Shown here: positions 32,877 through 40,295 of the stretch, one piece after another
Layout of the letters: every line of letters begins with the position of its first letter
Position numbering within the stretch: position 1 is the stretch's first letter
Assembly (NCBI RefSeq): GCF_014649035.1
Contig: NZ_BMSG01000042.1
Location: 1 to 53,906 of the forward strand
Direction: 5' to 3'
Origin: Streptomyces sindenensis
GTDB taxonomy: Bacteria > Actinomycetota > Actinomycetes > Streptomycetales > Streptomycetaceae
DNA: 53,906 nucleotides
Position numbers and translations under genes: made by a program
Notes under the pieces: generated by a model
Database searches by the model: none
Seen by the model: only the letters and a program-made list of their open reading frames with translations
Told to the model about the DNA's origin: nothing

Positions 32877-34100
32877 TCAACGCGGCGCCCGCGCCACCCT
32901 CTTGGCGATCTTCTCCGCGTCCAGGGCCATCTCGCGCAGCATCCCGCTGATCGGATTGGTGAAGCCGGTGAAGTACAGCCCGGGGGCTCCCTTCGGTGAC
33001 CGGCCGCCGTGGGTCACCGGGCGGCCCCGGCCGTCCAGGACGTCCAGGTGGCCGAGCAGCGGCTCCAGGGCGCGGTCGTAGCCGGTGGCGGCGATGACGG
33101 CGTCCGGGGTGAGCCGGGTGCCGTCGGCCAGGACCACCGTGTCCTTGTCGAAGGAGGCGACCGTCGCCACGGGGGTGACCCGGCCGGTCTTCACCGCGTC
33201 GATCAGGCCGACGTCCTGGACCGGGATCGCCCCCTCGCGGACCCGGGAGTAGAGGCCGGTGGCGGGACGCGGCAGGCCCCGGTCGGTCAGGTCGGGCACG
33301 GCGACCTTCGCCAGCAGAGCCCCCGCGCGGTCGACGAGCCGTACCGGCAGGCGGCGGACCAGGATGCCCGTGGCCTGGGCCGGCCAGCCGGCGGTGGAGC
33401 GGCGGACGATGTGCGGGGCCGTCCGGATCGCGATGCGCACGGCGGACGCCCCGCCCTCCGCCAGGTCCGCGGCGATCTCCGCGCCCGTGTTGCCGATGCC
33501 GACGACCAGGACGTCCTTCTCCGCGTACGGGGCCGGGTTCCGGTACGCCGCCGCGTGCAGCAGCTCGCCCGTGAACGTGTCGCGGCCTGGCCAGTCCGGT
33601 ATGCGCGGGGTGTGGTTGAAGCCGGTCGCGACGACGACCGCGCGGCCCCGCAGGACCCGCCCGCCCGTTGCGGTGAGCTGCCAGTCGCCGGAGCCGTCGG
33701 GGGCCGGGTCGACCCGGGTCACCTCGACGCCCGTCACCACTTCCAGCGCGTGGTGCTCGGTGTACTTCTCCAGGTACCGCACCACGTCGTCCCGGCCCAC
33801 CCAGCGCCCGAACTTCCGCGGCATCTTCAGCCCCGGCAGCGCCGACCAGCGGCGGGTGGTGTGCAGGTGCAGCCGGTCGTAGTGGCCGCGCCAGGACGCC
33901 CCGACCCGGTCCGACTTCTCCACGACCACCGCCCGCACCCCCCGGGCGCGCAGCGCGGCCGCGGTGGCGAGGCCGCCGGGGCCGCCGCCGATGACGTAGA
34001 CGGGCCGGTCCTCCGTACGGTCGGTGAGGGCGACGGCGTCCGTACGGCCGGCCAGGGCGGCGGCGTCGTGACTGGATGCGGAGGACGTGCTGTTGGGCAT
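32877..34100 (-). CDS. Flavin-containing monooxygenase (CzcO/TrkA-like, class B type)
   Basis: 407 residues. FAD-binding VYVIGGGPGGLATAAALRARG (GxGxxG at 38-43), then WRGHYDRLHLHTTR, and a second dinucleotide motif VLVVGIGNTGAEIAADLAEGG near 196-216 for NADPH. VIAATGYDRALEPLL is the ATG-type motif before the FAD-closing strand. This group includes class B monooxygenases (Baeyer-Villiger and N-hydroxylating relatives) and 'putative K+ transport flavoproteins'. Substrate unknown. No regulon operator is seen upstream. Long Ala/Asp/Thr N-terminal tail (residues 1-32) is probably disordered. Confidence 0.88.
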   Translation of the reverse strand: MPNSTSSASSHDAAALAGRTDAVALTDRTEDRPVYVIGGGPGGLATAAALRARGVRAVVVEKSDRVGASWRGHYDRLHLHTTRRWSALPGLKMPRKFGRWVGRDDVVRYLEKYTEHHALEVVTGVEVTRVDPAPDGSGDWQLTATGGRVLRGRAVVVATGFNHTPRIPDWPGRDTFTGELLHAAAYRNPAPYAEKDVLVVGIGNTGAEIAADLAEGGASAVRIAIRTAPHIVRRSTAGWPAQATGILVRRLPVRLVDRAGALLAKVAVPDLTDRGLPRPATGLYSRVREGAIPVQDVGLIDAVKTGRVTPVATVASFDKDTVVLADGTRLTPDAVIAATGYDRALEPLLGHLDVLDGRGRPVTHGGRSPKGAPGLYFTGFTNPISGMLREMALDAEKIAKRVARAPR

Positions 34101-34532
34101 GGTTCGGAGCGTAATCGCCCGCTCTGTTGATGGGTCTCGGTCAAGAGGGAAATCGATTGCGAATTGATCACGACCGGTGCGATGGGGCGACCGTGCACAC
34201 CCGGGCGCCCCCGTCGGTCGGGCAAGGCCCATGCGTACGGGTCCCCGCGGATGTGGTCCGCCGGTACGGCGGCGGGCCGCGAACTCCCGGTGCTGTGGAA
34301 GGTGCCGCCCTTCCCGCTGGTGGGGCCGTGCCTGCCCTCGCCGTGGCCCTCGCCCTCGACGCGTTCGCCCGCGGCGGCGAGGCCGGGCGGGCGCTGGGTG
34401 CCGCCCCCGGGCGCGTACGCCTGCTCGGCACGGTGCTGCTCAGCGGCACGGTGCTGCCCAGCGGCGCGGCCGACGACGCTGAGGCCGTGCGGACTGTGCG
34501 GCCCCTTGCGCGGGCGCCCTCCGTCCGGTGAA
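34101..34532. other. 432-base region, possible decayed coding sequence
   Basis: On the plus strand a frame ending at TGA 34529-34531 has protein-like codon bias over its last 75 codons (ALPAGGAVPALAVALALDAF, then RVRLLGTVLLSGTVLPSG), but no family, credible start or ribosome site was found. It may be a gene remnant. No other feature seen before the operator at 34533. Confidence 0.3.
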
Positions 34533-34547
34533 CTGACGTACCGTCAG
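34533..34547. promoter_or_regulatory. Regulon operator CTGACGTACCGTCAG
   Basis: Perfect 6-base... left arm CTGACG and right arm CGTCAG around TAC; 21 bases upstream of the DoxX ATG (34569). Confidence 0.82.
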
Positions 34548-34568
34548 AAAACTGTGAGGGGAGGGCCG

Positions 34569-35021
34569 ATGCAGACGATCTGGCTCGGCGGCGCGGAGTG
34601 GCTGGCCGTCCTGCGCATAGGCCTCGGCCTGTGGTGGCTGGAGAGCTGGCGCCACAAGGACCGCAAGGGCTGGTTCGAACGCGGTACGGGGATCGCGTGG
34701 GCGGCGGACATCGCGGGCAAGCACCGCTGGGGCATGGTCCGCACGGGCTTCCGGTGGGTGGTCGAACCCCGCCCGAAGCTGATCGCGTACGTCATCGTCT
34801 ACGCCGAACTGGCCCTGGGCCTGGGCCTGGTGACCGGCTTCCTCACCCCGGTCGCCCTCGTCGCGGGCCTTCTCCTCAACCTCCTCTACCTGACCCTGAT
34901 GATCCACGACTGGGCCGAACAGGGGCAGAACGCGATGATGGCGCTGATCTCGCTCGTGGCGCTGCTGGCGATGGCGTGGCAGACCTGGTCGCTGGACGCG
35001 GCGCTGGGGCTGTTCCTGTGA
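34569..35021 (+). CDS. DoxX-family membrane protein
   Basis: 150 residues, ATG 34569 with GGGGAGGG upstream. Four hydrophobic segments: about 9-25 (WLAVLRIGLGLWWLESW), 72-92 (IAYVIVYAELALGLGLVTGFL), 93-112 (TPVALVAGLLLNLLYLTLMI) and 121-139 (AMMALISLVALLAMAWQTW). The first segment plus LESWRHKDRKGWF is typical of DoxX/thiosulfate:quinone oxidoreductase-like small subunits. In catabolic clusters DoxX proteins are thought to link oxidation to quinones, but the role here is unknown. First gene of a two-gene operon with a DUF35 protein. Confidence 0.85.
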   Translation: MQTIWLGGAEWLAVLRIGLGLWWLESWRHKDRKGWFERGTGIAWAADIAGKHRWGMVRTGFRWVVEPRPKLIAYVIVYAELALGLGLVTGFLTPVALVAGLLLNLLYLTLMIHDWAEQGQNAMMALISLVALLAMAWQTWSLDAALGLFL

Positions 35022-35452
35022 GCGCCGACCGCGCCTCCACGGGCCCGCGCTTCGACCTCCCGGAGCCGGACGCCTTCACCCGCCCGTACTGGGACGCGGC
35101 GGCGGAGGGCCGGCTGCTGATCCGCCGCTGCGCCGGGTGCGGCCGGGCACACCACTATCCGCGCGAGTTCTGCCCGTACTGCTGGAGCGAGGACGTCCGC
35201 TGGGAGCCCGCGAGTGGGGAGGCGACCCTGTACACGTGGTCCGTCGTCCACCGCAACGACCTGCCGCCCTTCGGCTCCCGCGTTCCGTACGTCGCGGCCG
35301 TCGTCGACCTCGCCGAGGGGCCCCGGATGATGACGGAGATCGTGGAGTGCGCGCACGAGGCGCTGCGCGTCGGGATGGGCCTGACCGTCACCTTCCGGGA
35401 GGCGGGGGAGGGCGGCGGGGAGGCCGTGGCGGTGTTCCGGCCCGCAGACTGA
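35018..35452 (+). CDS. Zn-ribbon/OB-fold DUF35 acyl-CoA-associated protein
   Basis: 144 residues, GTG overlapping the DoxX stop (GTGA). Rubredoxin-like zinc ribbon Cys38-x2-Cys41 and Cys52-x2-Cys55 (RRCAGCGRAHHYPREFCPYC), then an OB-fold (ATLYTWSVVHRNDLPPFG, YVAAVVDLAEGPRMMTEI). DUF35 proteins form complexes with thiolase/SCP2/Ltp-like enzymes and can channel acyl-CoA, as the ChsH2 DUF35 domain does with the Ltp2 aldolase. The thiolase-like protein without its own DUF35 gene is encoded at 40296-41468 under the same operator type, a candidate partner. Confidence 0.88.
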   Translation: MSADRASTGPRFDLPEPDAFTRPYWDAAAEGRLLIRRCAGCGRAHHYPREFCPYCWSEDVRWEPASGEATLYTWSVVHRNDLPPFGSRVPYVAAVVDLAEGPRMMTEIVECAHEALRVGMGLTVTFREAGEGGGEAVAVFRPAD

Positions 35453-35465
35453 GGGCCCCCGGGGG

Positions 35466-35879
35466 TCACTCCTCGGCCGCCTCCGGAGCCAACTGGGCCA
35501 TCACCAGCCCGTGCAGCAGCTCCGGATCCACGAACTCGTCCTCCTCCGGCGGCCCGCACCGCCAGCTCAGCGGATACGTGTTGCCGTCCGCCGCCGGAAT
35601 GCCCACCCACGCGTCACGCGTGGCCGGCCCGAAGCACTTCGCGCCCGGCGGCCAGTCGTGCCCTTCGCTCGCCCCCGGCGGAATCAGGAAGTACGTCCAC
35701 CGCGCCCCCGACATCTCCCGCACCACCGGCCCCGGCTCGCCCTCGGTGAGGGTCGCCAGATGCTGGAGGACGGCCTCGCCCCGGACGCCCCGGAGCCGGA
35801 TGGCGTCGAAGTGGATGCCGGTGAGGTGGAGTTGGTGACCGGAGTCGGGTACCCAATCGGGGTGCTTCTTGCTCGTCAT
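35466..35879 (-). CDS. Hypothetical protein beside a WhiJ-type regulator pair
   Basis: 137 residues. Soluble, with LHLTGIHFDAIRLRGVRGEAV, ARWTYFLIPPGASEGHDWPPGAKCFG and NTYPLSWRCGPPEEDEFVDPELL; I know this pattern as a Streptomyces-specific hypothetical family commonly found next to DUF5753 XRE regulators, but not its function. Divergent from the XRE gene, with about 75 bases between the starts, so the two likely share regulation. Convergent with the DUF35 gene, 13 bases apart. Confidence 0.75.
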   Translation of the reverse strand: MTSKKHPDWVPDSGHQLHLTGIHFDAIRLRGVRGEAVLQHLATLTEGEPGPVVREMSGARWTYFLIPPGASEGHDWPPGAKCFGPATRDAWVGIPAADGNTYPLSWRCGPPEEDEFVDPELLHGLVMAQLAPEAAEE

Positions 35880-35954
35880 GGCTACGAGCATTCCCCCGGC
35901 TGCGTAGCGTGACCAGCAGGACACGGTCCACATCGAGGCGATGTGGGGAGGGTG

Positions 35955-36779
35955 GTGACGGCTGTGGGGACGAGTGGTGAGCTGACGCACGGACGGCGGC
36001 TCGTGGGGGAGCTGATCCGTATCCACCGGGTGCGGGCGGGACATACCCAGAAGGCGGCGGCGGACCTGCTGCTGATCTCGGAATCCCTGATGGGAGCGGT
36101 CGAGCGGGCGGAACGCATCCCTTCACGGGACCTGCTGATGGACGCCGAACGGGCGTTCGCGGCGGACGGGGCGCTGGAGGCGTGCTGCGATCTGGTGGAC
36201 GAGGAGAAGTACCCCGCGAAGATTCTGGACTGGGTTCGCCTGGAACGGCTCGCGCGTGTCATCAGCGCGTACGAAACGATGGTGATTCCGGGGCTGCTCC
36301 AGACCGAGGCGTACGCGCGGGCGTTGTACGAGGCGCGAGTACCGGCGTACACGGAGCAGGAAATCGTCCGGCACGTCGAAGCCCGGATGGAACGAAGTGC
36401 GGTGCTGACGCGGAAGGCGCCGCCACGGGTGGGGTACGTCATCGAGGAAGCGATCCTGGAACGCCCTATCGGTGGCGAGGCGGTGCTCAAGGAGCAGCTT
36501 CGGCACCTCCTGGAGTGCATGCGCACGATGAACCACCTGACACTTCAGGTCATGCCGACCCGCCGTCACACGCACGCCGGTCTCAACGGCCCGATGAAGC
36601 TGATGGCCACGGAGGACGGCCGTCCCCTCGTGTACCAGGAAGGGCAGGGGGGCGCTACGTTGATCTCCAAGCCCGAGCGGGTCAGCGACCTCTTCGACCT
36701 CTTCGGCACCCTGCGTGCGCAGGCGCTCAACCCTTGGGAGTCTGCCGAGTTCATCGAGAAGAAGGTGGCAGAACTGTGA
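35955..36779 (+). CDS. XRE-family regulator with DUF5753 (WhiJ-like)
   Basis: 274 residues from GTG 35955 (GGGAGG upstream); GTG 35943 is also in frame. N-terminal HTH (LVGELIRIHRVRAGHTQKAAADLLLISESLMGAVERAERI in outline, about residues 15-55). C-terminal DUF5753 ligand-like domain (VISAYETMVIPGLLQTEAYARAL, RSAVLTRKAPPRVGYVIEEAILERPIGG). WhiJ-like proteins with a small DUF397 partner form developmental or antibiotic regulators and have been compared to toxin-antitoxin pairs. The DUF397 gene follows with a GTGA overlap. Confidence 0.92.
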   Translation: MTAVGTSGELTHGRRLVGELIRIHRVRAGHTQKAAADLLLISESLMGAVERAERIPSRDLLMDAERAFAADGALEACCDLVDEEKYPAKILDWVRLERLARVISAYETMVIPGLLQTEAYARALYEARVPAYTEQEIVRHVEARMERSAVLTRKAPPRVGYVIEEAILERPIGGEAVLKEQLRHLLECMRTMNHLTLQVMPTRRHTHAGLNGPMKLMATEDGRPLVYQEGQGGATLISKPERVSDLFDLFGTLRAQALNPWESAEFIEKKVAEL

Positions 36780-37027
36780 AGACCGGGCCCGAACTGTTCT
36801 GGTTCAAGTCCAGTTACAGCAACAACGAGGGCGGCGAGTGCATCGAAGTCGCCTACGACTGGCGGAAGTCCAGTTACAGCAACAACGAGGGCGGGGCCTG
36901 CGTCGAGGTCGCCACCTGCCCCCACACCGTCCACGTCCGCGACTCCAAGGTCACCGACGGCCCCACCTTCGCCGTCGCCCCGGCCGCCTGGACCACGTTC
37001 CTGGACCACGCGGTCGCCAACGGCTGA
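36776..37027 (+). CDS. DUF397 protein with internal tandem duplication
   Basis: 83 residues, GTG start overlapping the XRE stop. DUF397 motif KSSYSNNEGG(E/A)C(I/V)EVA occurs twice, at residues 11-24 and 31-44. The family normally has one copy followed by VHVRDSKVTDGPTFAV and an FLDHA end, which are present once. The extra copy comes from a 60-base duplication (29 bases identical at 36806-36834 and 36866-36894). It is the likely partner or antitoxin-like modulator of the XRE protein. Its stop abuts the stop of the convergent PspAB gene with no gap. Confidence 0.9.
   Translation: MKTGPELFWFKSSYSNNEGGECIEVAYDWRKSSYSNNEGGACVEVATCPHTVHVRDSKVTDGPTFAVAPAAWTTFLDHAVANG
36806..36894 (+). repeat. 60-bp period duplication inside the DUF397 gene
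   Basis: The 29 bases beginning AAGTCCAGTTACAGCAACAA occur identically at 36806 and 36866. The exact third-base identity indicates a recent event. Confidence 0.9.
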
Positions 37028-37612
37028 TCACAGCCCCGGCGCGCCCCACACCGGGAACCACCGGGACAGGTCCTTCTCCACCCGGAGGTCGTCGCCGAGG
37101 GCGCCCCGGACCTGGAGTTCCAGCTGGTTGTCCCGCTTCTCGGCGTCGCCGGGGAGTGGGGCGAACGGGTAGAACGTGCCCCGTTTGTAGAGGTAGACCA
37201 GCGCCAGCGACCGGCCCTCCGTGTTCCGGAAGCCGATCAGCGAGCACAGCAGGTGCGGGCCGAAGCCGCCGTCCTGGAGCATCGTGTTGACCGCGTGCAG
37301 GTCGTTGACCAGGCCCGCCGTGTCGTCGGCCGGGTGAGTGGCCAGCAGCCAGGTGTAGCCGTACGCGTCCCGGCTGAACTCCACCGGGATACCGCCGCGT
37401 TCCGTGTCCGCGTCCAGCAGTTCCCGTACGTCCTCCTGGAGGCGCGCGAAGCCGCCGCCCTCCACTCCTGCGAAGCAGACCGAACCCCGGCCGGTCGGGG
37501 TGAAGCCGGTGGCGGCCTGGAGGGTGAGGGCGGCGGAGGGGACGGCGAAGAGCTGGTCGAGGTCGGGGCGGACCGGTTTGCTCCGGCCGAGGATCGCGTC
37601 GAGCAGGCCCAC
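37028..37612 (-). CDS. pspAB: PspA-associated protein PspAB
   Basis: 194 residues, GTG 37612 (GAAGGAG upstream). Begins VGLLDAILGRSKPVRPDLDQLFAVPSAALTLQ in outline and contains TGRGSVCFAGVEGGGFARLQEDV, matching the Streptomyces PspAB protein of the phage-shock/envelope stress group. Its gene precedes or follows htpX in many streptomycetes, as here (htpX is 38 bases upstream on the same strand). Probable role with PspA in membrane stress, inferred from family and context. Confidence 0.85.
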   Translation of the reverse strand: MGLLDAILGRSKPVRPDLDQLFAVPSAALTLQAATGFTPTGRGSVCFAGVEGGGFARLQEDVRELLDADTERGGIPVEFSRDAYGYTWLLATHPADDTAGLVNDLHAVNTMLQDGGFGPHLLCSLIGFRNTEGRSLALVYLYKRGTFYPFAPLPGDAEKRDNQLELQVRGALGDDLRVEKDLSRWFPVWGAPGL

Positions 37613-37650
37613 GGGCGTGACTCCTTCGGTCGGTCGGGGTGGTCGGACGG

Positions 37651-38559
37651 TCAGCGGGACAGGTCCGTGGAGATGCGGGACAGCTGGTCCAGGCGCTGTT
37701 CCAGCGTCGGGTGCGAGGAGAACAGCCGGCCCAGGGACTCCTTCGCGGAGAACGCGGGCATGAAGTAGAACGCGTTGTACGGCTCCGCCTTCCGCAGGTC
37801 CTCCGTCGGGATGCGGGCCATCTGCCCGCTGACCTTCGTCAGGGCGGAGGCGAGCGCGGAGGGGCGTCCGGTGAGCAGGGCTGCGGCCCGGTCGGCGGAC
37901 AGTTCGCGGTAGCGGGAGAGCAGCCGGGTCAGCAGGAAGCTGATCGCGTACACGACGGCGCTGATCAGCGGGATCAGGAGCAGCAGGATGCCCGCCGGGT
38001 CGTTGCCGGGGCGGCTGCGCGCGAAGCCGCCCCACAGGGCGATCCGGGTGATGATCCCGGCCAGCACACCCAGGAACGAGGCGATGGTCATGACGGCCAC
38101 GTCCCGGTGTGCCACGTGCGACATCTCGTGGGCGAGGACCCCTTCCAGCTCCTCCGGCTCCAGCCGGCGCAGCAGGCCCGTCGTCGCGCAGACCAGGGCC
38201 GTCTTCTCGCTGCGTCCGGTCGCGAACGCGTTCGGTACGTCGCTCTCGGCGATCGCCACCTTCGGCTTCTGCATGTCCGCCAGCGCGCAGATACGGTCGA
38301 TGGCGCCGTGCAGCTCGGGGGCCTGTTCGGGGGTGACCTCCCGGGCGCCCATGCCGTACGCGGCGATGCGGTCGCTGAACCAGAACTGGGCGATGAACAT
38401 GCCGCCCGTGATGATCAGGATGATCGGCCAGGAGCCCCGCAGGGCCGCGAGGAGCACGCCCACGAAGACGACGTACAGCAGACCGATCAGGAACATGGTG
38501 GTGACCATGCGGCCGGTCAGGCCCCGGTCGGGGGCGTAACGGGAGCGGGCTCGCGGCAT
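37651..38559 (-). CDS. htpX: Membrane zinc metalloprotease HtpX
   Basis: 302 residues. M48 peptidase with zinc motif HEMSH (His144, Glu145, His148) and third ligand in the RYRELSADRAAALLTG region (near 215). Transmembrane segments at about 22-40 and 45-62 before the catalytic part and two more at 155-172 and 187-208. Degrades misfolded membrane proteins under envelope stress. Forms an operon with pspAB downstream. ATG 38559 has GGGAGG upstream. Confidence 0.93.
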   Translation of the reverse strand: MPRARSRYAPDRGLTGRMVTTMFLIGLLYVVFVGVLLAALRGSWPIILIITGGMFIAQFWFSDRIAAYGMGAREVTPEQAPELHGAIDRICALADMQKPKVAIAESDVPNAFATGRSEKTALVCATTGLLRRLEPEELEGVLAHEMSHVAHRDVAVMTIASFLGVLAGIITRIALWGGFARSRPGNDPAGILLLLIPLISAVVYAISFLLTRLLSRYRELSADRAAALLTGRPSALASALTKVSGQMARIPTEDLRKAEPYNAFYFMPAFSAKESLGRLFSSHPTLEQRLDQLSRISTDLSR

Positions 38560-38661
38560 CGGTGCCTCCCAACAGCTCAGCTGTCTCCCATAGTGCCCCT
38601 TTACGGTGAGAACCGGATAAACGTGCTGTGTGCAGCTTCCTGCGCGGCTTCCTGTACCGGG

Positions 38662-39348
38662 TCAGGGCCAGAGCAGCTCCCGCGTCCAGTCGCCGTTCCC
38701 CTCGCCCACGTCGCGGCGGTAGCGCAGCCGGATGTGGCGGCGCCGGGCGTCGCCCTGGAAGAACTCGACCTCGGTCGGCTCGACGACGTACCGGGTCCAG
38801 GTCGGGGCCTCCGCGTCCGGTTCCGCCACCGCCCGGTCCCAGGCCGCGTCCGCCGTCCGGTGCAGCTCCGCCACCGAGCCGACGACCGCGCTCTGGGCTC
38901 CGGTCAGCGCGGCGGCGAGCGCCCCGGTGGACCGGGCGTGCAGGTCGGCGTGGCTCTCGGCCGGGGTGCAGCGGACGACGGGGCCCCGGACCCGTACCTG
39001 CCGGCCCTGTGCGGGCCAGTAGAAGCCGAGTGCGGCGTGCGGGCGGGCGGCGAGCTGGCGGCCCTTCGCACTGGTGGCGTGGGTGGCGAAGTGCCAGCCC
39101 CGCTCGTCGGCGTCGTGCAGGAGCAGCGTGCGTACGTCGGGGAGCCCCTCGGCGTCGGCCGTGGCCAGCGCCATCGCGTGCGGCTCGGGCTGTCCCGCCG
39201 CCACGGCCTCGGCGAACCAGGCGTGGAAGAGCGCGAGGGGCGCGGGCGGGGCCGCTTCCGGATCGAAGGCGGGCAGGTCGGTGTCCCAGACGCGCTGGGC
39301 GTGCAGCAGGTCGCGGAAGGAGCGCTGGGAGGTGGCGTCGTCGGTCAT
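38662..39348 (-). CDS. pdxH: Pyridoxamine 5'-phosphate oxidase
   Basis: 228 residues. FMN-dependent oxidation of PNP or PMP to pyridoxal 5'-phosphate, last step of vitamin B6 synthesis or salvage. Marks: DPMTDD-type start, FHAWFAEAVAAGQPEPHAMALATADAEGLPDVRTLLL (in outline), the FMN-contact FATHATSAKGRQLAARPHAALGFYW, QVRVRGPV, and the C-terminal WTRYVVEPTEVEFFQGDARRRHIRLRYRR dimer/substrate region. Close to the 210-230 residues usual for PdxH. The C-terminus RELLWP lacks the exact RLAP ending of the E. coli enzyme, so a relative with altered substrate is possible. Confidence 0.8.
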   Translation of the reverse strand: MTDDATSQRSFRDLLHAQRVWDTDLPAFDPEAAPPAPLALFHAWFAEAVAAGQPEPHAMALATADAEGLPDVRTLLLHDADERGWHFATHATSAKGRQLAARPHAALGFYWPAQGRQVRVRGPVVRCTPAESHADLHARSTGALAAALTGAQSAVVGSVAELHRTADAAWDRAVAEPDAEAPTWTRYVVEPTEVEFFQGDARRRHIRLRYRRDVGEGNGDWTRELLWP

Positions 39349-39445
39349 GGGGTCATTGGACCGCACGGGGGCGTCGGGTCGTGCAGCCCGGCCGGTGCGG
39401 GCCCATGGTGTAGCCCCATGAGACACAGCGCGCTACGGTGGAGCC

Positions 39446-39724
39446 ATGAAGACCATTACGCAGCGGGAGTTCCGGAACAACTCCGCCGAGGTCATGGACG
39501 CGGTGGAGGGCGGCGAGACCTTCCACATCACCCGGAACGGCATAGAGGTCGCGGAGCTGCGTCCGATCAGTCGCAAGCGGCAGCTCAGTGCCGAGGAGCT
39601 CGTGGCCCGGCACCGGCGGCTGCCCCGGGTCGACGGCGACCTGCTGCGCCGTGAGGCGGACGAGTTCTTCGGCACGGAGGACCGGGTCGGCGACGACGAC
39701 GTGTGGGAGCGCAACGGTGGCTGA
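39446..39724 (+). CDS. Phd/YefM-family antitoxin
   Basis: 92 residues. N-terminal DNA-binding Phd fold MKTITQREFRNNSAEVMDAVEGGETFHITRNG in outline, VAELRPI, then a C-terminal toxin-wrapping region (SAEELVARHRRLPRVDGDLLRREADEFFG). Neutralises the adjacent PIN-domain toxin and autorepresses the pair. The stop overlaps the toxin start by 8 bases. A GTAGC/GCTAC inverted pair in the leader (about 39410-39436) could be the operator. Confidence 0.92.
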   Translation: MKTITQREFRNNSAEVMDAVEGGETFHITRNGIEVAELRPISRKRQLSAEELVARHRRLPRVDGDLLRREADEFFGTEDRVGDDDVWERNGG

Positions 39725-40121
39725 GCGGTACCGCACGGGGGTGCTCGACACCTGTACGTACATCGACCTCGACCTGCTGGAGCCGGAGCGGCTGCCCGCG
39801 CTGCCCGCCCTCACCGCCGTATCGCTGGCCGAACTCCAGCAAGGTGTGGCGATGGCGAAGGACCCGCTGGTGCGGGCCGCCCGGACGGAGAAGCTGGGCG
39901 CGGCCGCGGCGGACTTCGAGCCGCTGCCCTTCGACGGGGACGCCGCCGCGCGGTACGGGACTCTCGTCGCCCTCGTCCTCGCGGCCCGGCGTGATCCCCG
40001 GCCGCGCCGCATGGACCTGATGATCGCGTCCATCGCGTCTGTCCGGGGCCTGCCGCTCTTCACGCGCAACGCCGACGACTTCAAGGGGCTGGAGAGCGTG
40101 GTCACCGTCGTCGGGGTCTGA
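39717..40121 (+). CDS. PIN-domain ribonuclease toxin (VapC/FitB-like)
   Basis: 134 residues, GTG 39717. PIN active-site acids: Asp in GVLDTCTYIDL (near residue 10), Glu in VSLAELQQGVAM (near 40), Asp in RRMDLMIASIA (near 100) and the C-terminal FTRNADDF (near 118). Mg2+-dependent RNase, inhibited by the Phd-type antitoxin encoded by the overlapping upstream gene. Complete TA pair, apparently intact. Confidence 0.92.
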   Translation: MAERYRTGVLDTCTYIDLDLLEPERLPALPALTAVSLAELQQGVAMAKDPLVRAARTEKLGAAAADFEPLPFDGDAAARYGTLVALVLAARRDPRPRRMDLMIASIASVRGLPLFTRNADDFKGLESVVTVVGV

Positions 40122-40132
40122 GGGCGGGTCCG

Positions 40133-40280
40133 TCCCCCAGGGGCCCGCTCCCAGGGACCCCCAGGGACCCACTCTCAGGGACCCCAGGGGCCCGCTCCCA
40201 GGGACCCCCAGGGTCCGACTCCCAGGGACCCCAGGGATCCACTCCCAGGGGGCCACCCCAAGGGGGCCCGCCCCCTTAGG
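40133..40280. repeat. CCCAGGGACCCC minisatellite between convergent genes
   Basis: Five to six imperfect units of about 24 bases built from CTCCCAGGGACCCC(C)AGGG(A/G/T)CC between the PIN toxin stop and the thiolase-like stop, ending in AAGGGGGCCCGCCCCCTT, a hairpin that can terminate transcription (about 40260-40277). Confidence 0.8.
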
Positions 40281-40295
40281 CCCGGCACCGTCCGC

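Noticed and set aside
34127..34531. 134-codon plus-strand frame
   Set aside because: Last part has codon bias but no start signal or family; kept only as a possible remnant.
36806..36894. CRISPR-like repeat
   Set aside because: Only two copies, inside a coding gene and in frame; it is a gene-internal duplication. No CRISPR array was seen in the window.
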